Shown: positions 11,201 to 18,207 of the stretch, piece after piece
How the letters are laid out: every line of letters starts with the position of its first letter
How positions within the stretch are numbered: the first letter of the stretch is position 1
NCBI GenBank assembly: GCA_963664945.1
Contig: OY761822.1
Coordinates: forward strand, 1,922,001-1,986,000
Direction: 5' to 3'
DNA: 64,000 bases
Source: UBA6522 sp963664945
Lineage (GTDB): Bacteria > Pseudomonadota > Gammaproteobacteria > Steroidobacterales > Rariloculaceae
The notes under the pieces: generated by a model
What the model was told of the DNA's origin: nothing
The model's database searches: none
What the model saw: the letters and a program-made list of their open reading frames with translations, nothing else
Translations under genes and position numbers: made by a program

Positions 11201-13553
11201 GCTGGACCGCATGATCCGGGTGCCGCTGGTCTACACCGACGGCACGGCCGAGGAAGGCGACTACGAGGGCGATTCCGGACTGTGGATCCGTCCGGGGCAG
11301 ACATCCGGCGCGGCCGACATCACCGTATTCCACGACGACGACACCGACGACGAGACCTTCACGGTTTCGATCGGCGAGACGCGCCCGCTGGAGGCGCGCG
11401 CCGGGGACGCCGCTTCCGTGGAACTGACCATTCTGGACGACGACGGCGCGGGAGGCTACGAGGGGCTGACGATCTCGGTGGAGGACGCAGAGGCGATCGA
11501 AGGCAAGGAGAATCTGCGCTTCGCGGTCAGGCTGAGCCGGCCCGCGCCCGGCGCCGTGACGGTGCGGGCGGAAACGCGGGCGGGCACGGCCAGGAGGGAC
11601 AGGGACTATGTCCACTGGTCCGGCGAGGTGCGTTTCGCGCCCGGCGAACGAACGCGGACCGTCCGTGTCTGGGTGGACGACGACGACATCGACGAAGGAC
11701 ACGAGACGCTGACGCTCGAGCTGAGCAATCCCGGTCCCGCGGACGTCACGATCGCGCGGGCCACCGCGACCGGCACCATCGAGAACTCCGACCCGATCCC
11801 CGGCGCCTGGCTGGCGCGGTTCGGGCGCGCCCTGGCCCAGCAGACGGTCGACAGCGTGTCCGGCCGGTTCGAGGCGCGGCGCGAAGCCGGGTTCGAGGGC
11901 TCGGCGCCGATGCTCGGCCTCGGCGCTGGCGCGGGGGGCAGGGGCGATCGAGCCGGTTCGCCGGATGCTCCGAGAGGCGATGGGCCCGGGCAGGCCGGCG
12001 GGTCCGGGCCGGTCGATCCGGGACCGTTGGGCGGGTCGGGAGCGATAGCCGGATCCGGACCGATGGACCGGGCGGGTTCGGCGGTTGAACCGGGGCCGGG
12101 CGGTGGATTCGGGATGACGGGCGCAGGGGGACGGGCAGGCGGCGCCACGGTTTCGCCGCGGCATGGAATCGGACCCGCAACGGCCCACGGAACGCCGGGC
12201 GGACACTCTCCCGGGAGCGCCAACCCGTGCAACGCGAATGGATCGGGTTCGTTGCCCGCGGGCTCTTCCCGGGCGGGCTCGTTCGGGATGGACCCGCCCC
12301 GGGCCGGCTCGGGGTCCGGGCTCGCGCGGAACGGCGGCGCCGGCCGCTGCGGCGAGAGGCCATCCATCGGCGAGTTCTTCCTGCAAGCGCTTTCCGGGGC
12401 ATCCTTCGTGCGCACCGGGGAAGCCGACCCCGACGGCGGAACGCTCGCCTGGTGGGGCCGGGGGGCGGCATCGCAATTCTCCGGCCGCGACGGCGATCTT
12501 GGCCTTGGCGGGGAGATCGCAACCGGCGGGCTGGGCGTGGATTACGCGCGCGGCGGCTGGCTGGCCGGACTGACGCTGGCGCACTCCGCGGGCAAGGGCG
12601 ACTGGTCCGGCGGCGGCAACGGCGAACTGGAGGCGTCGCTGACCTCGCTCGCGCCCTATGCCGCGATCTCGATCTCCGACCGGCTACAGGTGTGGACCAC
12701 GGCCGGAGCGGGACGGGGAACGCTAAAACTCGCCCACGGAAACGGCGAGGAGTGGACGGAGCATCTGAAGACCGATCTCGGGTGGCGAATGGCCGCGGCG
12801 GGCGCGAAGGGCGGCCTGCTCGGCTCCACGGACGAGGCCGGTCCCGCACTGTCCTGGGTCGGCGATGCCCTGTGGTCCGACACCTCGTCTGGATCCAGCG
12901 AGGGACTGGCGGCTTCGCAGTCGGCCGCGACGCGGCTTCGGGTCGGCCTGGAAGGAAGCTGGGCGGTGGCCCTGAACGGCCAGGGCAGCCTGACGCCGAA
13001 GCTGGAGATGGGCGCCCGCCACGATGGCGGGGACGCGGAAACCGGATTCGGCGTGGACCTGGGCGGCGGCATCGCGTGGACCGATCCGAAACGCGGCATT
13101 TCGCTCGATATCGAGGGCAGGACGCTCATCGCCCACGAGGACGGCGGCACGCGGGACTGGGGCGTCTCGGCCGCCTTGGCCTATCGCGCGAACCCGGATT
13201 CGGAGCGGGGGCTCGCGCTGAGGCTGGGCCAGGAACTGGGCGGGCAGGCCAGTGGCGGGTTGGCGGCCCTGTTCGCTCCGGATCCGCCCGGCAACCGTTT
13301 CGGCGCCGGCGCCGGCAACCGCTGGACCACCGAACTGGCCTACGGCTTCGCGGCCTTCGGCGAGCGGTTCATGGCCACGCCCCGCGTGAACTACGGGTTC
13401 TCCGGCACGGCGCGCGAGTACGGCCTCGGCTGGGGCATCGCGCCGACGGAACGCGGCCCCGACCTGTCGGTCGACATCCTCTCGACGTGGCGCGAGAGCG
13501 GCCAGGGGGCGCCGGAGCAAGGCGTGCGGATCGAGGTCAAGGCACGGTGGTGA
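3..13553 (+). CDS. Giant Calx-beta repeat autotransporter (5' partial)
   Basis: The frame is open at the window edge (codons ATC ACG GCG before the first GTG at 12), so the true start lies upstream; at least 4516 codons are present. The protein is a string of about 100-120-residue beta-sandwich modules rich in Thr, Asp and Ala. Most end in a DDD or DND turn preceded by GTITDDD or LTLTDDD, as in Calx-beta domains. From about residue 3970 (base 11930) to 4115 there is a Gly/Pro/Ser-rich linker. From about base 12370 to the stop there is a beta-barrel with alternating aromatic strands ending in the terminal residues KARW, an outer-membrane barrel signature. I infer that the passenger is displayed on the cell surface and acts in adhesion or calcium-dependent structure. 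The modules up to 8211 belong to an exact long tandem repeat. Passenger function beyond this is unknown. Confidence 0.85.
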   Translation: MTAVDNAVDAADAAVTVSATAAGGGVANPADATLTITDNDGRGVTVTPPTLPALAEVDDAGTDDATENRGVYEVVLTSRPTGTVTVNVASSDTNIATVSASSLTFAPGVWNTAQEVTVTAVPDNYDNAGDKRDTTITNTVSATGTDYASETASSVTVEVTDDDAAPAIALSAAPASVAESASATSVTVTATLSGTTRFAAEQKVRVTVGDADDDATSGTDYAPVTAFDVTLAKDAASGSASFSLAPTQDTTDEGAGEALTVSGVLAGVTVSDTSVTITDDDATPGGISLSVSPTTVAEDKGAAETFTVTASVTGGTEFGEDKTVAIAVGGGTATAGTDYGTVSGFNITIPAGDMSTDGDFDLTPTNDTLDEDNETVNVTGTVANVTVTDTSLTLTDDDDPPVISISAASVTEGDSTDDTAATLTFTVSLDAASGKTVTVAYADAGTGTAASATDYTAITAGTLSFAAGETEKTVDVTITGDDTDEANETVILRLSSPTNATLAGGVTTLDGAGTITDDDEATLSIDDATAAEGASATFTIRLSTARSTATTVTATTSTEATDTATAPADYTHKTQALTIAAGSTSTTFTVALIDDSLNELAETFTVTLSDASVTISDPTATGTIAGSGSTLISIANATAVEGSDLSFAVTRSGDTAGASSFTWTTGDDTANGATKATADSDYTEVDTAQTVSFAATETTKTITVTSTADDLIESAETFRVNLDSPTGAVLASNFATGTITEGTTGYRINDANADEGETITFTITREGLTTAASTVKWNTADDTTPGADKATADTDYTAVDTAQTVSFAIGETSKDITVDTDEDTTDEPDETFRVVLSDPSVGVLTDAFAIGTINDDDAPTLSIANASANEGNDITFTVSLTSAHDADVEVTATTSLETTDSATAADDYTHKAQDLTIAQGATSASFTVSTAEDAIDEDAGETFTVTLTDASPAAVTIADATATGTITDDDERGVTISETSVTVRESDDGDTTPAREDQATYTVVLDSEPEGGTVTINLASEDEAIATVSPASIDFTAGNWNNAVTVTVTGVNDDADNTANKRTTAITHTVDAEDTDYEDEEADDVEVEVADDDGTPTATLTLTPTRIDESGASNETTVTANLSNPSGAAVTFTVAAAAVAPAANSAFTLSNNTTLTIAKGATTSTGEVTITAVDNAVDAADAAVTVSATAAGGGVANPADATLTITDNDGRGVTVTPPTLPALAEVDDAGTDDATENRGVYEVVLTSRPTGTVTVNVASSDTNIATVSASSLTFAPGVWNTAQEVTVTAVPDNYDNAGDKRDTTITNTVSATGTDYASETASSVTVEVTDDDAAPAIALSAAPASVAESASATSVTVTATLSGTTRFAAEQKVRVTVGDADDDATSGTDYAPVTAFDVTLAKDAASGSASFSLAPTQDTTDEGAGEALTVSGVLAGVTVSDTSVTITDDDATPGGISLSVSPTTVAEDKGAAETFTVTASVTGGTEFGEDKTVAIAVGGGTATAGTDYGTVSGFNITIPAGDMSTDGDFDLTPTNDTLDEDNETVNVTGTVANVTVTDTSLTLTDDDDPPVISISAASVTEGDSTDDTAATLTFTVSLDAASGKTVTVAYADAGTGTAASATDYTAITAGTLSFAAGETEKTVDVTITGDDTDEANETVILRLSSPTNATLAGGVTTLDGAGTITDDDEATLSIDDATAAEGASATFTIRLSTARSTATTVTATTSTEATDTATAPADYTHKTQALTIAAGSTSTTFTVALIDDSLNELAETFTVTLSDASVTISDPTATGTIAGSGSTLISIANATAVEGSDLSFAVTRSGDTAGASSFTWTTGDDTANGATKATADSDYTEVDTAQTVSFAATETTKTITVTSTADDLIESAETFRVNLDSPTGAVLASNFATGTITEGTTGYRINDANADEGETITFTITREGLTTAASTVKWNTADDTTPGADKATADTDYTAVDTAQTVSFAIGETSKDITVDTDEDTTDEPDETFRVVLSDPSVGVLTDAFAIGTINDDDAPTLSIANASANEGNDITFTVSLTSAHDADVEVTATTSLETTDSATAADDYTHKAQDLTIAQGATSASFTVSTAEDAIDEDAGETFTVTLTDASPAAVTIADATATGTITDDDERGVTISETSVTVRESDDGDTTPAREDQATYTVVLDSEPEGGTVTINLASEDEAIATVSPASIDFTAGNWNNAVTVTVTGVNDDADNTANKRTTAITHTVDAEDTDYEDEEADDVEVEVADDDGTPTATLTLTPTRIDESGASNETTVTANLSNPSGAAVTFTVAAAAVAPAANSAFTLSNNTTLTIAKGATTSTGEVTITAVDNAVDAADAAVTVSATAAGGGVANPADATLTITDNDGRGVTVTPPTLPALAEVDDAGTDDATENRGVYEVVLTSRPTGTVTVNVASSDTNIATVSASSLTFAPGVWNTAQEVTVTAVPDNYDNAGDKRDTTITNTVSATGTDYASETASSVTVEVTDDDAAPAIALSAAPASVAESASATSVTVTATLSGTTRFAAEQKVRVTVGDADDDATSGTDYAPVTAFDVTLAKDAASGSASFSLAPTQDTTDEGAGEALTVSGVLAGVTVSDTSVTITDDDATPGGISLSVSPTTVAEDKGAAETFTVTASVTGGTEFGEDKTVAIAVGGGTATAGTDYGTVSGFNITIPAGDMSTDGDFDLTPTNDTLDEDNETVNVTGTVANVTVTDTSLTLTDDDARGVTVSTASVTVLEADDGDTPAAEHEATYTIVLDSEPSGGTVTVNPASGDTGAATVSPTSLSFSASDWNSAQTVTVTGVNDDVDNAGNQRTTSITHSVSAAGTDYADETAAAVSVTVTDDDDDGTRGDIFLVATSIPSILYEDASPDAIIQIEAHIWTRRDTDTTVTLRFGQPGDSAISGTDYEPIPDLEIVIPAGRSHWLEGVCPRFIDDTLLEGDETFSILGRAEGLTVDGTHVTILDDESREPTSVTLSVDTDSVGEGDGATQVAVTATVDGDDTFLADRTVTVSVGADGDTATAGADYTSVADFPVTIAANATSGSAAFTLTPTDDADYEGNEAIGIVGAVSGVNVNRASITLADNDEPDWALTLAVDTDTDMEGPQSEISEGAGGTLVEVTASLAGSHRFPTDRTLTVVVGVADDGAVEGIDYAALDDFPITVAAGAASGTGTFTLTPTDDNMAEGAETVTVDGRLTGASVGSTSLTLADNDEAPDGIVLSASPASVGEDDRTTPVTVTATVTGGSTYPGDTVVDITVESGTATAGADFSPVEDYSITVPAGAVSGSGHFALSPIDDGDREGDETVAIDGASGDIAVTATVVTIEDDEAPPRNLVLSASDVAVGEGESASWTVRLSAVPDGPVIVTIAGHEDTDLALDDARLEFTPSTWNDGQTVTVTAGHDDDASDDAATLSHTASGGGYDSAAADVAVETADDDTPKLVFSTPMLEVAAGGSGTYTVRLDTEPTEAVAVTIAGHTGTGLALDTAELEFTPSNWNEAQPVTVTAPAPEEADLRVVAAEHEATTLTHTAAGGDYDAVSADLDVAVLADPITISIADAEGPEGSYLEFLVTLSRPSPGDIEVNWGTLPGVAKAALPPPQSGTSKVSEGDFEFVSGRLRFAEGEQERAIRVWAVEDDLDDPDETFKVRLWNPAGAVLDDPVTAVPLENAFDRLTDTGGEVIEATGTITGSGPDPLELSIGAADLFLDEGGFTRVTVTATVPNELDRMIRVPLVYTDGTAEEGDYEGDSGLWIRPGQTSGAADITVFHDDDTDDETFTVSIGETRPLEARAGDAASVELTILDDDGAGGYEGLTISVEDAEAIEGKENLRFAVRLSRPAPGAVTVRAETRAGTARRDRDYVHWSGEVRFAPGERTRTVRVWVDDDDIDEGHETLTLELSNPGPADVTIARATATGTIENSDPIPGAWLARFGRALAQQTVDSVSGRFEARREAGFEGSAPMLGLGAGAGGRGDRAGSPDAPRGDGPGQAGGSGPVDPGPLGGSGAIAGSGPMDRAGSAVEPGPGGGFGMTGAGGRAGGATVSPRHGIGPATAHGTPGGHSPGSANPCNANGSGSLPAGSSRAGSFGMDPPRAGSGSGLARNGGAGRCGERPSIGEFFLQALSGASFVRTGEADPDGGTLAWWGRGAASQFSGRDGDLGLGGEIATGGLGVDYARGGWLAGLTLAHSAGKGDWSGGGNGELEASLTSLAPYAAISISDRLQVWTTAGAGRGTLKLAHGNGEEWTEHLKTDLGWRMAAAGAKGGLLGSTDEAGPALSWVGDALWSDTSSGSSEGLAASQSAATRLRVGLEGSWAVALNGQGSLTPKLEMGARHDGGDAETGFGVDLGGGIAWTDPKRGISLDIEGRTLIAHEDGGTRDWGVSAALAYRANPDSERGLALRLGQELGGQASGGLAALFAPDPPGNRFGAGAGNRWTTELAYGFAAFGERFMATPRVNYGFSGTAREYGLGWGIAPTERGPDLSVDILSTWRESGQGAPEQGVRIEVKARW

Positions 13554-13699
13554 GAACCCGGGGAATGCCGCCTGACGATCTCCGGGACCGGCCGACGCTT
13601 ACATAGTGGGTCCTCCAAGTTGCCGTAGCGACTATTACGCCGCCGATACATGGCACCGGATAAACCTGTCCAGTCCACGATAGGTACGGTTGCGTATTC

Positions 13700-14591
13700 T
13701 GAGGGAAAGTTGCCACCCGTTCTAAAGCAAAGTTGCCACGTGTTCTAAGGCAAAGTTGCCACCCTGAAGCGCACCGCCGCGGATGACGGCCTGAGTACGC
13801 TGTCTGTTTCCCACACAAGGAGGCAGGCAGATGCCAAGGAAAAGGTCATCCATGCGAAAGATCAGAGAAGTTTTGCGTCAGAAGTGGGCTCTGGGGCTCA
13901 GCGTGCGGCGGATCGCGCGCAGCGTCAGTCTGAGCCGACCGTCGGTGTCGAGCTATCTTCGCCGGGCCGAGCGTTGCGGGCTGTCGTGGCCGTTGCCGGC
14001 GGAGTTGGACGATGCGGAGCTGGAGTGGCGGTTGTTCCCGCCGCTGCCGCCGTCGCGCGTGGCGCGTCCGGAGCCCGACTGGGTCGAGGTGCACCGGGAA
14101 CTGAAGGGCAAGGGCGTGACGCTGGAGTTGTTGTGGGACGAGTACAAGGCGGCGAACCCCGACGGTTACCAGTACAGCACGTTTTGCCTGTACTACCGGC
14201 GTTGGCGCAGCCGGCTGGATGTGGTGATGCGCCAGGATCATCGGGCCGGGGAGAAGCTGTTCGTGGATTACAGTGGGCTGACCGCTTCGGTGATCGACCC
14301 GCTCACCGGGGAGGTCAAGGAGGCGGAGGTCTTTGTCGCGGCGCTGGGCGCGTCGAACTACACCTATGCCGAGGCGACCTGGACGCAGGGTCTGAGCGAC
14401 TGGATCGGCTCGCATGTGCGCACGCTTGAGTACTTGGGCGCGGTGCCCGAGATCGTGGTGCCGGACAACCTGAAGTCCGGCGTGACCAAGGCGCACCGCT
14501 ACGAGCCGAAGCTCAACCGCACGTACCAGGAATGGGGCGAGCACTACGGGGTGGGAATCCTTCCTGCCAGGGTCAGAAAACCTCGGGACAA
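13700..14591 (+). mobile_element. IS21-family insertion sequence remnant (left end only)
   Basis: It comprises the 23-bp-period terminal repeats and the first half of istA. The right end and istB are absent. The left boundary is approximate: a TGAGGG stretch at about 13700 precedes the first repeat. The right boundary is where homology to IstA stops. Confidence 0.65.
13706..13762. repeat. Three direct repeats at the left end of an IS21-type element
   Basis: The 11-mer AAAGTTGCCAC occurs at 13706-13716, 13729-13739 and 13752-13762 with a constant 23-bp period. The second and third copies are each preceded by GTTCTAARGC. Multiple internally repeated transposase-binding sequences at each end are characteristic of IS21-family elements, and the istA-type gene begins 69 bp downstream. 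The stretch 13554-13700 between the autotransporter stop and these repeats shows no gene or clear terminator. Confidence 0.75.
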
Positions 14592-14607
14592 GTCTTGGGT
14601 TTCATAA
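13831..14607 (+). pseudogene. istA: IS21-family transposase IstA, 3'-truncated
   Basis: The start is supported by AAGGAGG about 8 bases upstream of ATG 13831. The first part is an HTH (about residues 18-45, LSVRRIARSVSLSRPSVSSYL). It is followed by the beginning of the DDE/rve core, with the first Asp in the LFVDYSG context and the second in the VVPDNLKSGV context. The homologous part ends at the conserved PARVRKPRDK (about base 14590), after which SWVS and a stop come from unrelated DNA. IS21 IstA is normally about 500 residues, so roughly half is missing, along with the third catalytic acid and the partner ATPase istB. The protein cannot be functional. The break coincides with the edge of the neighbouring serine-recombinase element. 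Confidence 0.85.
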
Positions 14608-14628
14608 TGCATCCTGTTCGTTTCGTGG

Positions 14629-15011
14629 TCACACGGCGTCCTTGCAGCCGCTTTCGCCCTTGACTGGCGCTGCATTATGCACCTGACCGTGGTCCTCAAT
14701 GGCCATTCTGTACATGACAAAGTGTCGCTTGCCCGCCGGTATTGTGCAGGCATGGATTCCGTTGCCGTGACGCGCCCGCGCCCGCACGGCCGACGCGGAT
14801 ACGCCGAGTTGGGCCGCCAGTTCCTGCGCTTGGACGTAGCCGCGCTCTCGCAATCGCTTCCGTCGGTTCTCGATCCCGCTGCGCCAACCCAACCGCGTGC
14901 GGATGCTGTACACGGTGCGCCTGGTGAACGCGTCCCCCCTTGAGTCCCGATAGCCCCGGCGGTTCAGCTGCGAGGCCGCCGTGTCGTCGTTGACTCCTTC
15001 GCCAAGCATGG
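14629..15011 (-). pseudogene. Large serine recombinase, C-terminal fragment (piece 3 of 3)
   Basis: 126 codons begin with LGEGVNDDTAASQLNRRGY and end at a stop at 14629. The segment with NRRGYRDSRGDAFTRRTVYSIRTRLGW is the recombinase-domain helix pattern of large serine recombinases. It is followed by a helix-turn-helix-like stretch (ELAAQLGVSASAVRARARHG). It is separated from the rest of the protein by the transposon at 15012-18507. Joining across that transposon, with one copy of CATGG removed, continues the frame as GELQAM-LGEGVNDD. Confidence 0.8.
15007..15011. repeat. Target-site duplication CATGG, left copy
   Basis: This is identical to 18508-18512 on the far side of the 3496-bp transposon. 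A 5-bp duplication is typical of Tn7/Tn5053-like DDE transposons. Confidence 0.9.
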
Positions 15012-15207
15012 TGTTGTTGGGCAGATTAAACCGACACGGATTCGTCGGATTATCCGGTCACGGTTGAGACTGGGTTGGTCACATTATTTTGTATTTGCCG
15101 ACCGTCGCAGGCCGGTCGACGCGACGGCGGTTGGGTGATTGCGCAGGTCCGGCCCGGTCCGATCCGGAGGATCGGCCGGGCGGTGGCGGGTCCGTTTGGG
15201 CGAGGAT

Positions 15208-15417
15208 TCAGAACGGGTGGGGTTCGCCGAACAGGTGCAGCTGGCGTTGGTGGCAGGTCTCGGCGGGGCACGGGGGCGGGCGCATGGATTCCATGTGGCG
15301 CCTGATCTGGCCGTAGTAGCGGCCTTCGAAGTCATGGGCGATGCGCTGAAGGCACTCGGCCATGTGCGCGGCGGCCTCGTCGCTGATCGGCTCGGGCCAG
15401 GGATCGGGGTCGATCAT
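15208..15417 (-). CDS. Small protein coupled to the transposon ATPase (69 aa)
   Basis: The start ATG overlaps the stop of the ATPase gene as ATGA (15417-15414), which argues that it is translated and coupled. The sequence is acidic near the N-terminus (MIDPDPWPEPISDEAAAHM), with a predicted helix carrying FEGRYYGQIRRHMESM and a short C-terminal tail with CPAETCHQRQ. I do not recognise the family. Its position in the transposition operon suggests an accessory factor for target choice or regulation. The 196 bp from here to the transposon end are non-coding terminal sequence. Confidence 0.55.
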   Translation of the reverse strand: MIDPDPWPEPISDEAAAHMAECLQRIAHDFEGRYYGQIRRHMESMRPPPCPAETCHQRQLHLFGEPHPF

Positions 15418-16214
15418 GGACGCACATCCTCCACGGCGCGGGCCAGGTGCTCGGCGTCCACGGTGCGGGCCTTCTCCACCGCCGCGGCCGAGAGCGCGTA
15501 GTGGGCGATGCGGTTGATGAGCCGCGGCAGCCCGCGGGCGCTCTGGTACAGCGCCTCGATTGCAGGGGGGTCGAACAGGGGCAGCTCACAGCCGGCCAGG
15601 CGCAGGCGGTGGGCGAGGTAGGGGTCCAGTTCCTCGCGCGTGAGCCCGCGCAGGTGGTGTTGCACGATGAGCCGCTGTTGCATCGATTCGTGCACGGCCA
15701 TGCCGAGGCGCTGGCGCAGTCCGGTCAGCCCCACGAGCAGCAGGCACAGCCTGGGGGCGGTGTCCATGTCGAAGTTGGTCAGCAGCCTGAGGTCCTCGAT
15801 CACGTCGCTTCTGAGGTGCCGGGCCTCGTCCACGACGAGCACCGGCTGTTGCCTGGCCTCACCGACCAGGCGGGTGATCTCGCCCTGGATGGCGCGATAC
15901 GCTGAGGCGCGGGCGTGTTCGGTGGGCAGGCCCAGTTCCCAGCCGATGCTCTTGTACATGTCCATCACGTTGCCGGTGGACAGCGCCACGTAGCAGACCC
16001 GGCAGCGCCCCGGGTGCAGCGCGCCGGTGACGTGGCGGCACACGCTGGTCTTGCCGCTGCCGGACTCCCCGGCCGGCAGCCCGATGCCGCGCAGATCGAT
16101 GAGGTGCTTGAGCCGCGCCTCGGCCTCGCGGTGGGAGTCGCAGCGGAACAGCTCGTCGGTGTGCGCGGGGGTTTCGAACGGCAGGCGGGTGAGCGCGAAG
16201 TGGCGCAGGCACAT
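15414..16214 (-). CDS. TniB/ExeA-like AAA ATPase, transposition regulator
   Basis: 266 residues. Walker A appears as GESGSGKTS (about residues 49-57) and Walker B as PVLVVDEARHLRSD, followed by a sensor-type LLVGLTGLRQRL and an arginine-rich lid (RGLPRLINRIAHYAL). Families of this type (TniB, ExeA-like, MuB-like) load the DDE transposase onto target DNA. The start overlaps the transposase stop as TAATG (16216-16212), so the two are translated as a coupled pair. Length and domain order are normal and the gene appears intact. Confidence 0.88.
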   Translation of the reverse strand: MCLRHFALTRLPFETPAHTDELFRCDSHREAEARLKHLIDLRGIGLPAGESGSGKTSVCRHVTGALHPGRCRVCYVALSTGNVMDMYKSIGWELGLPTEHARASAYRAIQGEITRLVGEARQQPVLVVDEARHLRSDVIEDLRLLTNFDMDTAPRLCLLLVGLTGLRQRLGMAVHESMQQRLIVQHHLRGLTREELDPYLAHRLRLAGCELPLFDPPAIEALYQSARGLPRLINRIAHYALSAAAVEKARTVDAEHLARAVEDVRP

Positions 16215-17536
16215 TACTCTTCCTCCTCATTCAGTTCGCGGATGCTCAGCCGCGAGCGCGGCGGTTCGGAGTCCCCGCGCTCGATGCTTCCGCGCTTCAC
16301 GGCGGTGTTGGCGTAGGCGTCAAGGGGCGTGGCCAGGCCCGCGGGGCGGCCCTCGTGCACCACTTGCATCGCCCGGCTCGGCGGGGCGGCGGGATCGTAT
16401 CGCACGGTGACGCTCTGCCCGATGAGGATCGCGTCGGCCTCGTACAGGCGTCCGTGCAGACTGAGCGTGCGGTCCTTCATGACGCGGCGCTTGGCCTCGA
16501 ACAGGAACAGATCCTCCAGATCCAGCCCGGCGGCGTCCGGGTAGCGCACCTCCGCGCCCGTGGCGGCCCATCGGTCCAGCGGGGTCTGCCCGTCCAGCCC
16601 GCGGTGCGGGGACTGGTGGTATTCGCCCTCGATCCAGCCGGCCAGCGCGCGGTTCAACGCCTCGATCCCGTCGATCGCCTCCAGATCCAGGTGGCGCAGC
16701 CAGCCGGCGCGCAGGGTGCGGAACCAGCGCTCGATCTTGCCCTTTCCGGCCGGCTGATAGGGCCGGGCGTGGATGAGCGCGATGCCGAGCTTGGCGCACA
16801 CCAGCGCGAGCTGATGGGAGCGGTAATTGGCCCCGTTGTCGACGTAGAGGCGCTCGGCGAGTCCACGCCTCAGAAGCGCGTGCTTGAACACCGGCAGGAA
16901 CGCGGCGGTGTTCTCGGCGAACGCGAACGCGGCGTGGGGAATGACGCGGGTGGCGTCGTCGATGAAGGCGATGAGGAAGGTCTTGCGCCGGCGCCGACCG
17001 TCAGGGACCTTCGGCCCGTGCATGACATCGCTCATCCAGAGCTGCCCCGCCCGCACATAATTGAAGCGGCGCCGGTCCGTGACGGGTTCCTGGGCGGCGG
17101 CCCGGCCCGACAGCCCCTCGCGGCGGAGCAACCGCAGCACGGTCGACGGCGAGGGCATCGCCGCCTCGCTCACCAGCCCGTGCTCGGCGGCGTGGGCGAT
17201 GACCGCGCGCACGGAGTAGCCGGCGTGTCGGGTCTTGATCGCCACCAGCGCCTCGGCGACCTCCGCGGCCATGCGCCGGGGCTGGCCCAGGTCCGAGCGC
17301 AGCTTGGGGTACAGCGCCTCGAACCCGCCGTAGCGGTACATCGTCAGCCAGTGGCGTATCGTCTCCGCGGCCACCCGGGTGCGGTGCGTGCCGGGGATCG
17401 TGTGGCTCGCCGCGGCCTTGTCCTTGAGCTTCCCGCCCATGCCCCGGGCGCCGCGGGGCAGGTGCACCAGATCCGCGATCAGCCCGTAGCGGAACAGCGC
17501 CACGGCCTCTCGCAGCTTCTCATCGTGTTCGGTCAT
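16214..17536 (-). CDS. TniA/Mu-type DDE transposase (rve core)
   Basis: 440 residues. An N-terminal helix-turn-helix region (ETIRHWLTMYRYGGFEALYP) precedes the integrase core. Catalytic acids are visible as Asp in WMSDVMHGP, Asp in LYVDNGANY and Glu in GKGKIERWFRT. A C-terminal beta-barrel-like segment (GRLYEADAILIGQSVTVRYDP) follows, as in Mu transposase C domains. It catalyses strand transfer of the element together with the ATPase encoded directly downstream. No frameshift is seen. The ATG at 17536 is preceded by an AGG-containing purine stretch. Confidence 0.9.
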   Translation of the reverse strand: MTEHDEKLREAVALFRYGLIADLVHLPRGARGMGGKLKDKAAASHTIPGTHRTRVAAETIRHWLTMYRYGGFEALYPKLRSDLGQPRRMAAEVAEALVAIKTRHAGYSVRAVIAHAAEHGLVSEAAMPSPSTVLRLLRREGLSGRAAAQEPVTDRRRFNYVRAGQLWMSDVMHGPKVPDGRRRRKTFLIAFIDDATRVIPHAAFAFAENTAAFLPVFKHALLRRGLAERLYVDNGANYRSHQLALVCAKLGIALIHARPYQPAGKGKIERWFRTLRAGWLRHLDLEAIDGIEALNRALAGWIEGEYHQSPHRGLDGQTPLDRWAATGAEVRYPDAAGLDLEDLFLFEAKRRVMKDRTLSLHGRLYEADAILIGQSVTVRYDPAAPPSRAMQVVHEGRPAGLATPLDAYANTAVKRGSIERGDSEPPRSRLSIRELNEEEE

Positions 17537-17583
17537 GGTCTCGGTGGCCTCCCTGGGGTCTTGCGCGGTTCACGGTGCCCAAG

Positions 17584-18207
17584 TTAGCGCTGCGAGGCCG
17601 GTGGATCAGGCCCCGTCTCGTGTTGGACGGCCCCCGGGGCGGGTCCCGCCGCCAGCGCGTCAGGGCAAAATCCCAACGGCGGCGCCAAGTGCGCCAGTTG
17701 CCCCTCGCACTGCGCTCGCAGCCCCACCAGCACCGCCTGGCTCTTCAGCCGCTCCCGGAACGCCCCCACCTGAGCGGGGCATTGAAGGAACCGATCCGGG
17801 TACAGCCCCCGAACCGTCGTCAGCAGCCGATGCACCGCCCGCACCCGGCGCTCCAGCCAGCGCATCGCCCCGGGCAGATGCACCGCATCGGATCGCACCG
17901 CGTCGGCCGCCCTGGCGAGGCTCGGCGCGGTCTCCGCCGCCGCCACCGCGTCTTCGATCGACTGCAGCGTGCCCGGGAACCTCGCCGCCAGACAATCCGG
18001 CAACAGGCTGAACGTCATGGGACTCTCGGGACAGTACCAGCGGGCAACGCGCGCCCCGCGCGGGCGCTTGCGCGGGTAGGTCCCGTGGCGGGCGAAGGAA
18101 CAACCGCCCCGCGGATGGTTCGGACACCGCTCAAGGGTTGCATCGCGCCATGCACGGCGTTTAACGTATTGCTCGCCGGTTAGCCCCGTTTGATACAGAA
18201 GCTGCAC
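17584..18207 (-). CDS. Cys/His-rich transposon-encoded protein (DUF6431-like)
   Basis: 207 residues, first gene of the transposon operon, 47 bp upstream of the transposase. The N-terminal third has a zinc-ribbon-like pattern: LERCPNHPRGGC, a RHGTYPRK stretch, then RWYCPESPMTFSLLPDCLAARFPG. This resembles the short DUF6431-type proteins found beside TniA/TniB-like transposases; I assign it from memory of the pattern. The rest is helical. It probably binds DNA at the ends or target. The exact start is uncertain, since no strong ribosome-binding site is seen before ATG 18207. Confidence 0.65.
   Translation of the reverse strand: MQLLYQTGLTGEQYVKRRAWRDATLERCPNHPRGGCSFARHGTYPRKRPRGARVARWYCPESPMTFSLLPDCLAARFPGTLQSIEDAVAAAETAPSLARAADAVRSDAVHLPGAMRWLERRVRAVHRLLTTVRGLYPDRFLQCPAQVGAFRERLKSQAVLVGLRAQCEGQLAHLAPPLGFCPDALAAGPAPGAVQHETGPDPPASQR

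Noticed and set aside
5331..12584. A 2417-codon open frame on the minus strand
   Set aside because: It is antisense to the Calx-beta gene, composed of Gly/Val/Asp/Arg low-complexity sequence, and repeats with the same 3507-bp period. GC-rich codons of the real gene leave few stops on the opposite strand.
16355..17587. A 410-codon plus-strand frame opposite the transposase
   Set aside because: It is antisense to the DDE transposase with its catalytic acids and coupled ATPase; no motif is recognisable in it.
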